A DNA stretch of 63,265 nt from Niastella sp. Lineage in GTDB: Bacteria; Bacteroidota; Bacteroidia; Chitinophagales; Chitinophagaceae. Positions 1 through 10,000 of the stretch are shown in pieces. The notes below the pieces were generated by a model. It was not told the DNA's origin. It did not search any database and saw only the letters and a program-made list of their open reading frames with translations. The translations under genes were made by a program, and so were the position numbers. Every line of letters begins with the position of its first letter. The stretch's first letter is position 1. The DNA is taken from positions 1 to 63,265 of the forward strand of contig JAGIBF010000047.1 in assembly GCA_017744515.1 (NCBI GenBank), given 5' to 3'.

Positions 1-44
1 GGGTGAGCCGTCCCGTCAACGGACGGGAAGGGCGGCCCACCCTT
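1..44 (-). terminator. Possible nested hairpin at left edge
   Basis: An inverted repeat CCCGTC/GACGGG (12-17 and 22-27) sits inside an outer GGGTG/CACCC pair (1-5 and 38-42), directly after the stop codon of the GntP permease. It could end that transcript, but no clear T-run follows before the window edge, so the call is tentative. Confidence 0.35.
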
Positions 45-1358
45 CTATATCCATAAACTTAATATCAGTACTCCTATCAGTCCGGCAACGGAAACGATTG
101 TTTCCATTACGGACCAGGTTTTTAGGGTATCTTTTATGCTCAGGTTGAAATATTCCTTGAACATCCAGAACCCGGCATCGTTGACATGTGAAAACATCAG
201 GCTGCCCGCTCCTACTGACAATACCATCAGGTTTGGGTTGACGTTTGTTTGTACTACCAGTGGAGCTATGATACCTGCTGTGGTGAGCCCTGCAATGGTA
301 GCCGAGCCTACGCAAACACGAATGATGGCCGCCATCAGCCAACCCAGCACCAGGGGGTGCAGTGGCCATGTTTGGAGAACAGCGCCAATTTCCTTGCTTA
401 CGCCGCTATCCGACAGCACTTCTTTCAAAGCGCCTGCACCAGCAATGATCAGCAGGATCATGGCAATGTCTTTCACCGAATCTGCATACATATCCATCAC
501 TTCTTTAACCGATCGGCCCGTGCCTGTTCCCAATGTAAAGGTAGCGACCAGCAACGCCACCAACATCACGACTGCCGGTTCGCCTGCAAAGGCGATGGCC
601 GCTTTTACAGCCGGCTCACCGGTTGCAAAGTAAGCCAGGGCTGTGGTGAGCATCAGCAGGAATACCGGCAGCAGTGCGATCGCAAAGCTGATCGCCGTGC
701 CCGGCATCTTCGATGGCTCGATATCTTTTGGCCGGAAAGTTTGCAAAGGTACGGATGGTATTTTTTTCAGGAGCTGTGAAAACAACGGTCCGGCAATGAT
801 GATGGCTGGTATAGCCACCATGAATCCATACAATAGAGTCAATCCCATGCTGGCCTGTAGCTGTCCTACCAACGCTACCGGTGAGGGGTGTGGCGGCAGG
901 AACCCGTGTGTAACCGACAATGCTGCCAGCATTGGCAAGCCTACATACACTGCCGGTAGTTTGTACTCATATACTACCGAGAAGATCAGGGGTACCATGA
1001 GCACAAAACCCACACCGTAATAAAGAGGAATACCGATGATAAAGCCTGTCAGCATTAATGCCCACTGCACGTAGCGCGGGCCAAAGGCTTTCATCAGTAC
1101 AGCCGAAATCTGTTGGGCAGCGCCGCTTTCCGCCACCAGCTTACCCAACATGGCGCCCAATACAATGATGATGACCAGGGAACCAAGTGTATCGCCCATG
1201 CCTTTTTGTACGGCCGTCATTACTTTGTTTAATGGCAGTTGCAACAAAACACCCGCTACTACCGATACCAGCAGGAAGGCCAGGAAGGTGTTCATCCGTC
1301 CCCAGGTAGTGAGGAGGATGAGTAGCAGAATGCATCCTATTACGATGAGAAAAGACAT
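45..1358 (-). CDS. GntP-family gluconate/organic acid permease
   Basis: A 437-residue, very hydrophobic inner-membrane protein with about 11-12 predicted transmembrane segments and no signal peptide. The segment THGFLPPHPSP at residues 150-160 is a family hallmark of GntP gluconate:H+ symporters, and the length is normal for the family. By family knowledge it imports gluconate or a related sugar acid with protons. It is the last gene of the SusCD/GH29/GH20 run on the same strand, 118 bp after GH20, with a dispersed repeat in the gap. A sugar-acid symporter is unexpected next to fucosidase and hexosaminidase genes; it may carry a catabolite of the released sugars or belong to a separate transcript. 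The family is clear, the substrate is not. Confidence 0.9.
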   Translation of the reverse strand: MSFLIVIGCILLLILLTTWGRMNTFLAFLLVSVVAGVLLQLPLNKVMTAVQKGMGDTLGSLVIIIVLGAMLGKLVAESGAAQQISAVLMKAFGPRYVQWALMLTGFIIGIPLYYGVGFVLMVPLIFSVVYEYKLPAVYVGLPMLAALSVTHGFLPPHPSPVALVGQLQASMGLTLLYGFMVAIPAIIIAGPLFSQLLKKIPSVPLQTFRPKDIEPSKMPGTAISFAIALLPVFLLMLTTALAYFATGEPAVKAAIAFAGEPAVVMLVALLVATFTLGTGTGRSVKEVMDMYADSVKDIAMILLIIAGAGALKEVLSDSGVSKEIGAVLQTWPLHPLVLGWLMAAIIRVCVGSATIAGLTTAGIIAPLVVQTNVNPNLMVLSVGAGSLMFSHVNDAGFWMFKEYFNLSIKDTLKTWSVMETIVSVAGLIGVLILSLWI

Positions 1359-1443
1359 TGTTTATTATTTAGCTTCGAGCTGTGAGCCGCGAGCTACGAG
1401 CCGCTTGCTTCGACAGCTTTCGTTTTTATAGACACTCCTTAGG

Positions 1444-1467
1444 CCCTTCGACAAGCTCAGGGTGACA
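1444..1467 (+). repeat. Dispersed 24-bp intergenic repeat, copy 1
   Basis: A 24-bp element beginning CCCTTCGACA and ending CAGGGTGACA, in the gap between the GH20 gene and the GntP permease. Its CCCT and AGGG ends can pair, giving a weak hairpin. Near-identical copies occur at 10429, 14223, 15112, 22553, 26904 and 28975. Confidence 0.8.
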
Positions 1468-1476
1468 GAGGTTCTA

Positions 1477-3765
1477 TCAATTAACTATTATTTCATCGAT
1501 CATCAGGAGGGCTTTGCCACCTGCGCCGTATTCACCGACAGGAATTATGCCTTTGTTGACTCCTGTTACTTTCACGTATCTGGCTTTCACTCCTTTGACA
1601 GATGTACGTATTTTATTGATACCGTTGACCGGGAAATTCTTTTGGGTATATACTTTCTTATACTGCTCTCCATCTTCCGACACTTCAATGTTCAATACTA
1701 CCGGCGCCCATATCCGCTGCCAGTGGTAGTTGAGCAGGTTGAGGCCAATCGTATTGATAGCTTGTGATGTGCCCAGATCAATCACTGCTTCGAGGTTATC
1801 GCCACTGAAGCCAAGCCACTGTGCATCGTTATAACGGTGGTGGCCAGCGATGCCATTGACCAACACTTCTTTGCCGGGATTCCAGCGTGGCAGAGGCTGA
1901 TTCTTTAGTGTCACCTGCGCTCCTACTGCTTTGTGAATCGTAACCACTTGTTGATACATCCTACCTAATGGCTGGTTGTGCCGCCCCTCGATAACCTGTG
2001 CTTTGAGAACACCGCTTTTTTTCATGATTACCGGAGCTTCATACCAGTTGCTTTGCCAATCAGGAGTACTGTTGTCGGTGGTATAATGAATGGTAGCATA
2101 AGGATGATTGGTACGCAAGGTCAGTTCAACGCTTCCATTTTTTGCAATGATGTTATTGCACTCTACTCCATTATACAAATAGTAGTAAGGTGCTTTCAAC
2201 CTGGACAATACTACTGTTTGCCAATTCAAGCGTTTAATGAATTGCTCATAATTGCGCAGGGCTGCAGGTGTCCAGGCCAATTCTGCGAGGGCCAATGCCC
2301 GCGGAAAGATCATGTAACCTGCCTGATCCTCGCTGGTGTAGTATTCGCTCCAGGCCTGTCCTTCTACTCCTTTTATATAGGGCAACAAACTATCGGGCAA
2401 GGTAGCGGCTGGCTGGTAACTGTATACTTTGCTGAGTGGCGTATAATTTCCTGCGGCCACCGGCTCGTCGTTGTGGAGTGATTGGTAATAATCGAAGTAG
2501 AGGTGGCTTTCGGGCGTCATGATCACGGCATGTTTTTGCCGGGCGGCTTCCAGTCCTCCTTCTTCTCCGCGCCAGCTCATCACCGTAGCATTGGGAGCGA
2601 GCCCACCTTCCAGTATCTCATCCCATCCAATGATGGCCCGTCCCTTGCTATTGAGGTGTTTTTCTATCCGCTGTATGAAATAGGATTGTAGTTCGTGTTC
2701 GTCTTTCAAAGCCAGCGCCTTTATGCGTTGCTGGCATTTGGGGCATGCCTGCCATTTTGTTTTGAGGCACTCATCGCCACCAATGTGTATGTAGCGTGAT
2801 GGAAAAAGTTCCACCACTTCATCGAGTACGTTTTGCAGGAAAGTGAACGTGCTGTCGTTGCCTGCACAGTATACATCATCGAATATGCCCCAGAAGGTGG
2901 CTGTAGCATATGGACCACCGGTACAGCCCAATTCGGGATAAGCCGCCAGCGCCGCCAATGCATGGCCCGGCATTTCAATTTCCGGTATGATCGTGATGCC
3001 CCGCGCTGTAGCATACCGGATTACTTCTTTTATTTCTTCCTGTGTGTAATAGCCGCCATAGCGTTTGCCATCAAACCGGTGGGGTGTTTCTTTCTTATGT
3101 CCTATCAATGTCTGCTTTCTCCAGGCGGCTACTGATTGCAGCCGCGGATATTTTTTGATCTCTATGCGCCATCCCTGGTCATCGGTGAGGTGCCAGTGGA
3201 AGGTGTTGAATTTATACAGGGAGAGCAGGTCGATGTACTTTTTGATAAAGTCTACGGAGAACATGTGGCGACTTACATCCAGTGCCATACCACGGTAGGC
3301 AAAGCGTGGGTAGTCGGCAATCGTATAACCCGGTACCTGCAAGGTTTTTTTAAGTGTGGTAATCCACAGTTGCCGCAGGGTTTGTATGCCATGGATCACA
3401 CCGGCTACATCGTGACCTGTAAGCTCTATATGATCTTTGTCAATTTGTAACCTGTAGCCTTCCTGTTGTGGTACAATTGTGGAATCTACTTGCAGGGAGA
3501 TGTAATTAGTGGAAGGTTGTTTTGCTTCCACTTTGCGTTGCCGGCTATCATCAGCCTGCAGATAATCCTGCAACAAGCGCGCCGATGGCATCACGGTTTC
3601 CTGTAAACAGTAGATCAAAGTAGCATCATCTATAGTAAAGGGCTGTCCTGTATTTTTCAGGGACACCGGCTGGGGCACAACGAATGGCTGTGTGCTGTCG
3701 ACAGGCTCCTGTGCCAACAGCTTAACGGGCAGCAATCCTATTATTAGTATCCAGGCTATTCTCAT
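1477..3765 (-). CDS. GH20 beta-N-acetylhexosaminidase, secreted
   Basis: Removes terminal beta-linked GlcNAc or GalNAc from glycans, probably in the periplasm or at the surface. The 762-residue product has a signal peptide (residues 1-19, cleavage after LLAQ), a GH20 N-terminal alpha/beta domain (about 30-150), and a catalytic barrel from about 155 with HWHLTDDQGWR near 190-200. The HIGGDE motif at 327-332 supplies the Asp331-Glu332 pair used in substrate-assisted catalysis. After the barrel come a chitobiase-like C-terminal region (about 530-610) and a discoidin-like F5/8 C-type domain (about 640-755). I chose the ATG at 3765 rather than 3774 because it precedes the signal peptide directly and overlaps the GH29 stop as ATGA, implying translational coupling. 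Confidence 0.93.
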   Translation of the reverse strand: MRIAWILIIGLLPVKLLAQEPVDSTQPFVVPQPVSLKNTGQPFTIDDATLIYCLQETVMPSARLLQDYLQADDSRQRKVEAKQPSTNYISLQVDSTIVPQQEGYRLQIDKDHIELTGHDVAGVIHGIQTLRQLWITTLKKTLQVPGYTIADYPRFAYRGMALDVSRHMFSVDFIKKYIDLLSLYKFNTFHWHLTDDQGWRIEIKKYPRLQSVAAWRKQTLIGHKKETPHRFDGKRYGGYYTQEEIKEVIRYATARGITIIPEIEMPGHALAALAAYPELGCTGGPYATATFWGIFDDVYCAGNDSTFTFLQNVLDEVVELFPSRYIHIGGDECLKTKWQACPKCQQRIKALALKDEHELQSYFIQRIEKHLNSKGRAIIGWDEILEGGLAPNATVMSWRGEEGGLEAARQKHAVIMTPESHLYFDYYQSLHNDEPVAAGNYTPLSKVYSYQPAATLPDSLLPYIKGVEGQAWSEYYTSEDQAGYMIFPRALALAELAWTPAALRNYEQFIKRLNWQTVVLSRLKAPYYYLYNGVECNNIIAKNGSVELTLRTNHPYATIHYTTDNSTPDWQSNWYEAPVIMKKSGVLKAQVIEGRHNQPLGRMYQQVVTIHKAVGAQVTLKNQPLPRWNPGKEVLVNGIAGHHRYNDAQWLGFSGDNLEAVIDLGTSQAINTIGLNLLNYHWQRIWAPVVLNIEVSEDGEQYKKVYTQKNFPVNGINKIRTSVKGVKARYVKVTGVNKGIIPVGEYGAGGKALLMIDEIIVN

Positions 3766-5399
3766 TGTTGCCATACTTTTTCATCTCCGTTGAATGTAAT
3801 CCTATTGTATTCAACCACTGCTTTGTACTCGTATTTTTGTCCTTTCTTTAACTTCTCTACTGTTGTTGTAAAGCTACCATCTGCTGCCGGTTTTGCAAGT
3901 GTTGTTTTTATCCAGGGTCCGGCATAGAGGTCTTCTGTTTGCCCGTTGTAGGCCCGGTACCAGAAACCCGCTTTCATAGTCGTAACGCCCTTGCCTTGCA
4001 ACACTTTTCCCTGCAGTTTTACTGTAGCTGCGATGGCCACAGCAGCCCCGGTTTGCACCTGCACCGGCTCAATGGCAGGCTCCACTTGTTCCAGTTTGAC
4101 CACTACTGCATTGGGCCAGCGATGATCGTCATAGAGGCGTTGGGCTTTGACCACACTCACCACCAACCCCGTATCTGTTTGCTGAAATTTACAACTTACA
4201 TTTTTGCCGGGCCTGTATTCCTGTATCAGGCTGTTTTGCCCCAGTACACTTACCCGTGTAGTGGGTGTGCTCTTAATGGAATGAAAGACCAGTGACCGCC
4301 GGTCGCCTTCTTTCCAGGCGGCTGCATCTGTTACCAATGCATAGACTGTTCTTTTATCAAGGCTTTTCGTAAACCAGTAATTATTTTCATGGGTAATGAC
4401 CCAGGGGCGCACGCTGTCTACCGCTTCTTTGTTCACAAAATACCAGGCTGCCATTTCACGCAAGCGGTCTTCCTGCTCCTGAGCCATCGCTCCATTGGGC
4501 TTGGGACCTATATTCAGCAACAATGAACCTCCTTTGCTTCTCGCTTCGATCAGCAGTTCTATCAATTGTGTGCCTGTTTTATAGCGGTCGTTGGTGGGCT
4601 GGTATTGCCAGGCCGTGCCCATTGTAATGCAGGACAACCAGGGATCTGTGATAGTAACACCGGGCAGCATCTGCTCCGGTGTTTTCAGCGCTCCGCGTGT
4701 GATCAAAATATCGGGCTGCAGTTTCCAGCAGGTTTCCTTTACGATCTCTTTGGGCTCACCGTCTATGAACAGCAGGTCGATCTTTCCATAGTTGGTCATC
4801 AATTCTTCGCACTGGCGGCGTGTAAACCCGGTGAATGTCTTCCTGACTTCTTCATTCATCACCACGTTATCCCGGCTAATCGGCAAATGATTTCTGTAAA
4901 GGAAATTGAAATCTTCCGGTGAAAAGTAAAACCCTACCTGGAGGCCCGCCCTACGGGTAGCTTCCACAAATTCTTTCAGGAGGTCTTTGTGGTAAGGGGT
5001 GTTCATGATGTTGAAGTCTGTTGTCTTCGTATCCCACATGCAAAATCCTGAGTGGTGCTTTGTGGTGAACATGATGTACTTCATGCCTGCCAGCCTGGCG
5101 AGGGTGGCTATTTCATCGGGATCGAAGTGCGATGGGTTGAAGATCTTTGGCAGCTCATTAAAATAGCGGTTAACAAAATCATCAGAGGCGCCTACCAGGG
5201 AGTGGCTGATCACAATGCCGAGGGGTGCATCTACGCTGAAGTGGATGAACATGCCATTGCTGGTATTGCGCAGCCATTCTTCCCGCTCGGGCTTGTTGAG
5301 GTTGTAGCTGCTGGATTCATCGTCGTTGACAACATCCTGGGCGGAAAGCGAGGTGCCTCCAAGAACGAGTATCAGTATTAGCCAAAGATGCTTCTTCAT
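3762..5399 (-). CDS. GH29 alpha-L-fucosidase, secreted
   Basis: Hydrolyses alpha-L-fucosyl residues from glycans with retention. The 545-residue product has a signal peptide (1-20, ...LSAQ) and a GH29 barrel with TKHHSGF at about 113-119. The nucleophile is expected at Asp213 in the LLFIDGEP segment, where many family members have WFDG. The C-terminal region beyond about 380 looks like beta-sandwich carbohydrate-binding or accessory domains. It lies 86 bp after SusD, behind a hairpin that could reduce read-through, and overlaps the GH20 start by four bases. The acid/base residue is poorly conserved in this family and I cannot assign it. Confidence 0.92.
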   Translation of the reverse strand: MKKHLWLILILVLGGTSLSAQDVVNDDESSSYNLNKPEREEWLRNTSNGMFIHFSVDAPLGIVISHSLVGASDDFVNRYFNELPKIFNPSHFDPDEIATLARLAGMKYIMFTTKHHSGFCMWDTKTTDFNIMNTPYHKDLLKEFVEATRRAGLQVGFYFSPEDFNFLYRNHLPISRDNVVMNEEVRKTFTGFTRRQCEELMTNYGKIDLLFIDGEPKEIVKETCWKLQPDILITRGALKTPEQMLPGVTITDPWLSCITMGTAWQYQPTNDRYKTGTQLIELLIEARSKGGSLLLNIGPKPNGAMAQEQEDRLREMAAWYFVNKEAVDSVRPWVITHENNYWFTKSLDKRTVYALVTDAAAWKEGDRRSLVFHSIKSTPTTRVSVLGQNSLIQEYRPGKNVSCKFQQTDTGLVVSVVKAQRLYDDHRWPNAVVVKLEQVEPAIEPVQVQTGAAVAIAATVKLQGKVLQGKGVTTMKAGFWYRAYNGQTEDLYAGPWIKTTLAKPAADGSFTTTVEKLKKGQKYEYKAVVEYNRITFNGDEKVWQQ

Positions 5400-5425
5400 G
5401 TGAATATTTAATTGGGCTAAAAATC

Positions 5426-5447
5426 AGAGGGCATAGACATGCCCTCT
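5426..5447 (-). terminator. Hairpin with T-run between SusD and GH29
   Basis: A perfect 9-bp inverted repeat AGAGGGCAT/ATGCCCTCT (5426-5434 and 5439-5447) with loop AGAC. Read on the minus strand it is followed by GATTTTTAG. It lies downstream of the SusD stop and upstream of the GH29 start. It resembles an intrinsic terminator or attenuator and could give more SusCD than enzyme transcript. Confidence 0.6.
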
Positions 5448-5485
5448 CTCACTTAAAATCTCTGATGCATGCAAAAAAACTATCG

Positions 5486-7042
5486 TTATTGTTTATCCCA
5501 CCACACTCTCGTCATCAGGTCATCAGCGCCCTGTCTTCCAATCGCTTCGTTGTAGGATGCTCTATTGAGGGTTTGTTCCAACACGGGATACAGGCAACGG
5601 CGGAATATCCTGCCACCCGTAGCGTTGCCGGGATAATTATTGGGTACCAATGCAGGATAGCCTGTTCGTCTGTAGTTGTTGTACACTTCCTGCGCATCAG
5701 GGAAGATGCCTACCCAGAACTGGTTATATATCTGCTCCAGCTGTACCGCCTGTGAAGCACTGGTGCGCAATGCATGGGCTGCAACGTAACTGTTGATCCT
5801 GCCTGCATCGATTGTTCCCGTAGTACCGCTGATCAGGTCCCACTGTTGCATGGACAAACGAATTCCCTTTTCATACAAAGCAGTAGCAGTTTCGGCTGAG
5901 TACCAATTCCTCAATGCGGCTTCTGCCAACAGGAAGTTGGATTCTGCCGCCGTGAACAGCAACAGGGGTGCATCTATTTTCAGCACCGTAGTTTGTTTGG
6001 GCTCTGAGTAGGTAACAAAATCAGCCGGTTTGGTTCCGTTGATATTAGAGGCCATTCCTTTTTGGATGGCTTCTGTGGAATTGGCCGCACCGCCAACATA
6101 TACAACAGCCAGCACACTCAACCTTGGATCATTGTTTATTTTGAGCGAGTCTATGAATGCTTTCTGGTATTTGCCTCCTTCGGTATTGTTGTTGCCATCG
6201 GCCCGGAGGTAGTTGTCTTTGAGTAATTGCCAGGCAACGGGATTACGGTTGATCTCCTGTCCGGAACCAACATAGCTTACTTTGGCAATGTCTGCATGTT
6301 CCTTGATGACGCCGCCTGCAATGGCCTTGGTGACCCAGCTTTGTGCTGCCGCTGCGTCTACTTTCGTGAGCCGCATGCCCAGGCGCAGCATTAATGAATA
6401 GGCCAGCTTTTTCCATTGCGCCGTATTACCCTGGTATATCAGGTCGGCAACGCCGAAAGTAGTGGCATTGGCAGGACTGAGTGCTGCAGCTGCTTCTTCC
6501 AGCTCTTTCAACATATCGGCATAGATGGCGCTTTGCGGATCGTACTTTGGTTGAAAGAGGGACAGGTTATAGCCTTGCGCCGCCTGTGAATAGGGAATAT
6601 CGCCATATAAATCGGTAAGCCGGCTGAAGCAGTATGCCTTCCAAATACGCGCTACCGCATACATGTTTATTTTGGTGGGATCATCTTTCACTGCCTTGAT
6701 CACTTCTCCGATCTCATTGATCTGGGCGGGATAGGCCAGGGTGAAAAACTCCGACGTTCTGTTTACCTGTGAGGCCACGTATTTGGAACCGAAACCTTCC
6801 ACATCGTTGTAGCTGGTGGTATACTGCATAGCGCCAAACAGGAGCTTACCCGTGTTGCCGCTGTAGGCCGCGCCATCGTATAAGGCTTTGCTGAAAAGAT
6901 ATTGTGGCGTGGGGACCGATACGGCATTGGGATTAGTATTGATCTCCTCAAAATCCTTATCGCAGGACTGCAGAAGCGTAGTGCAAAGTGCCAGCGACAG
7001 CAGGCCCGTATATTTATATTTTGTTATTGTCTGTTTCATCAC
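5486..7042 (-). CDS. SusD/RagB-like outer-membrane glycan-binding lipoprotein
   Basis: Surface lipoprotein that forms the lid of the neighbouring SusC-type transporter and captures oligosaccharide. The 518-residue product has a lipoprotein signal with lipobox LLQSC (Cys27) followed by DKDFEEINTNPN, an N-terminus typical of the SusD-like_2 group. TPR-like helices make up much of the chain, and the C-terminal part carries conserved aromatic and RRTGYP-type segments. It lies only 15 bp after the SusC stop, so the two are surely cotranscribed. Ligand specificity cannot be read from the sequence; the downstream GH29 and GH20 suggest fucose/hexosamine glycans. Confidence 0.95.
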   Translation of the reverse strand: MMKQTITKYKYTGLLSLALCTTLLQSCDKDFEEINTNPNAVSVPTPQYLFSKALYDGAAYSGNTGKLLFGAMQYTTSYNDVEGFGSKYVASQVNRTSEFFTLAYPAQINEIGEVIKAVKDDPTKINMYAVARIWKAYCFSRLTDLYGDIPYSQAAQGYNLSLFQPKYDPQSAIYADMLKELEEAAAALSPANATTFGVADLIYQGNTAQWKKLAYSLMLRLGMRLTKVDAAAAQSWVTKAIAGGVIKEHADIAKVSYVGSGQEINRNPVAWQLLKDNYLRADGNNNTEGGKYQKAFIDSLKINNDPRLSVLAVVYVGGAANSTEAIQKGMASNINGTKPADFVTYSEPKQTTVLKIDAPLLLFTAAESNFLLAEAALRNWYSAETATALYEKGIRLSMQQWDLISGTTGTIDAGRINSYVAAHALRTSASQAVQLEQIYNQFWVGIFPDAQEVYNNYRRTGYPALVPNNYPGNATGGRIFRRCLYPVLEQTLNRASYNEAIGRQGADDLMTRVWWDKQ

Positions 7043-7057
7043 AATTTCTTTTAGTGA

Positions 7058-10000
7058 TTAGAATTTAAGAACAAGGTTCAATCCGTAAGAGCGCGTGCGC
7101 GGTAAGCCAATGGACTCTATACCTTGTGCTGCTCCGTTCGTCAAGCTTTGTTCGGGATCGAAGTTGTCTGTTTTCTTGTACAGGATCAGCAGGTTGCGAC
7201 CTACCAGTGATACGTTGGCCGACTGCACGCCCAATCCTTTCAGGAAGTTGTTGGGCAAGCGGTACGAGATGATCACCTGGCGGAGCTTCACGAAGCTTGC
7301 ATCGTGCACAAACAGCTCTGTGTACCTGTTGAGGTTGTTGTACCAGGCAGCGCGCAGGTTGGCTACAGGCACCGTGTAGGTGTATTTAGCACCGGCTTGC
7401 GTTACACCTTCCAACAGTAATCCGTTCTCACGACCGGGCAATGTTGATTTCATCAATCCTAAGCGGGTGGCATATACTTCCATTACGGAGAAGATGCTGT
7501 TGCCGAACTTTCCATCGACCAATACATCGAGTGAGAAGTTCTTGTAGCGGAAGGTATTGGTGAAACCTGCTGTAATGGGTGGCACGCCTTTGCCCAGTTC
7601 CTGGTTGATGTTGGTTTGTACCGGCAGGTTGGAGTTGGGATCGTATATAATGGTGCCTGATGCATCGCGTAGTTTGCGGAAACCATAGATAGCGCCGTAG
7701 GTACTGCCGACCTGGTTATTGATAAAGGCGTTTCCGTTGGCAGAATTACCGAGGGAGAATGTGCTGATGCCATCTGCCAGTTTCAGTACTTCGCTTTTGT
7801 TGTACGCAAAGTTGAAGCTCGTGTTCCAGCTGAAGTCTTTTTGTTTTATTGGTGTGGCATCGATCAACAGTTCTATTCCTTTATTGCTCAACTCGCCCGA
7901 GTTGAGGATAGCGTTCGTGTAACCGGATGCTGTAGAGATCGGCACGCTCACAATATCATCGGAAGACTTACGATCATATACTGCAAAGTCCACTGCAAGG
8001 CGGCCACCAAAGAGCTGCGTATTGAAACCCGCTTCTATTGTAGTAGATGTAAAGGGCTTCAGGTTGGCATTGGTAATGGAAGGGGAGCTTACATTTTGCA
8101 GGGGCACTGAACTCGCGCTGGGCACGCTGGCATAGGCCAGGTTGATCGTATAGGGATCGGGACCGCCACCACCTACCTGTGCCCAGGATGCACGCAGCTT
8201 CACCTGGTCGAAGAAGGATGGCATATTCACCACATCCGACAGGATGAAGCTGGTACCCACGCTTGGGTAGAAGATGCTGTTATTGGCAGGGCTCAGGGTA
8301 GAGAACCAATCCTGGCGGCCAGATGCCGTTAAGAACAACAGTCCTTTATAATCCAGGTCGACCGAACCGAAGAGCGAATTCGTCTTGATATCACTCGCGG
8401 CTGGTGTAGCTGACGAAGTGGACAGGTTGGAGAAGCTATAGAAATAAGGTGTTGTGAAACCCTGTCCAAAGAAAGTGAACTCATCCAGTTTGAAGCGACG
8501 GGTATTGGCACCTGCCAGCACCGTGATGCCCAATTGCTCATTGGCAACAGATGTTTTATAGGTACCTGTGAGCATACTGTTCGTCTCTGACGCATCGGAT
8601 TTGATACCATCGTATTGACCTTGTGGCACGTATTGCGTGCCCGTGGGCATGATGCTGGTGAAGTTGTAATTGTAAAAGTCGCGGGTCACCGTTCCTTTCA
8701 GGGTCAGGTTCTTGAGGATATCGTAAGAAATAGACGCCTGGCCAATAAAACGGTTCTTGGTATCGGTTTGCTTGAACTTATTGATCACGAAATAGCTGTT
8801 GGTTACGATACCAGCATCGTTCCATACTATTTCATTTCCATTGGCATCATAGCCAGGGCTCAACCAACGTGCATCTACCGTGTTGGCCACTTCATAGGGT
8901 GTCCAGTTGGGATTGCCGAGGGCATCGCCTGCAATTGGCCTGTTGTTGCCTTTTTCAAGGTTGTATTGTGCCACTGCTTCTGCCCTGAGCTTTTCGCTGA
9001 GTTTGGCAGAGATGTTCAGGTTGACCGTTTTGCGGTTGTAGGTATTGGTGGGCAAAATGCTCTTTGCATTGAGATCGGATAAAGAAAGGCGGTATACAAC
9101 ATTTTCATTGCCTCCTGAAAGGGCCACTGTATTCGTGAACGTGGTGCCTGTCTGGTAGAAGTTTTTCAGGTTGTCTTTCTGTGCCGTGTAGGGATGGTTC
9201 TTGCCGTCGGCGGCCATATAATCCGTGGAGCCATCGATCTTCGATCCGAAGGAACGCCGGCCGGTGGCTTGTGCCTGGGCCAGTGTGGTGGGCTTAACGC
9301 CGCCATCTCCTTGTCCATATTCGTATTGGAAATCGGGGAACACTGCCACGTTTTCCATAGTGAGGGTACCGTTGTATTCTACGCCAATGCCTTTTTGCAC
9401 CTTACCCTTCTTGGTGGTAATCAGTATAACACCGTTGGCGCCCCGTGAACCGTAGAGGGCTGCAGCGGCTCCTCCTTTCAATACGCTGATCGACTCGATA
9501 TCATCGGGGTTGATCGCTCCAATGCCATCGCCACGGTCGGTACTTTGTTTAAGGCCCAACCCGTTGGGCAGTGGTGCGCCGCCAGGCGTGCTGTTGTCGA
9601 TAGGCATACCGTTGATCACATAGAGTGGCTGGCTATTGCCGGTGAGGGAACCATTGCCCCTGATAACTACGCGGCTGGAACCACCGGGGCCAGTAGAAAG
9701 GCCCGTGGCATTTACACCCGCGATCTTACCTGTAAGCGCGTTGGCCACGTTGTTTTCGCGGGCCTGGGTAAATTCACTGCCGCTCACTTCTGTCATAGCA
9801 TAGGTAACCGACTTTCTTGACTTGCGGATGCCCAGGGCAGTTACTACTACATCGGCCATCGTTGCGCCGGAGTCTTTTTGTAATTGAATTTCCATGGATG
9901 TTTGCCCGGCAGAAACGGCAATTGTTCGGGTAGCAAATCCGATAGAGCTGACGACCAGTTCTATGTTGCCCTGCCTGTTGGCTGCAGGGATGCGGAGGGA

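Noticed and set aside
3762..3774. Frameshift or fusion between GH29 and GH20
   Set aside because: GH29 is complete to its stop and GH20 has its own signal peptide. The overlap is an ordinary ATGA junction.
8615..9082. 155-residue plus-strand frame inside SusC
   Set aside because: Antisense to the SusC barrel; no family signature.
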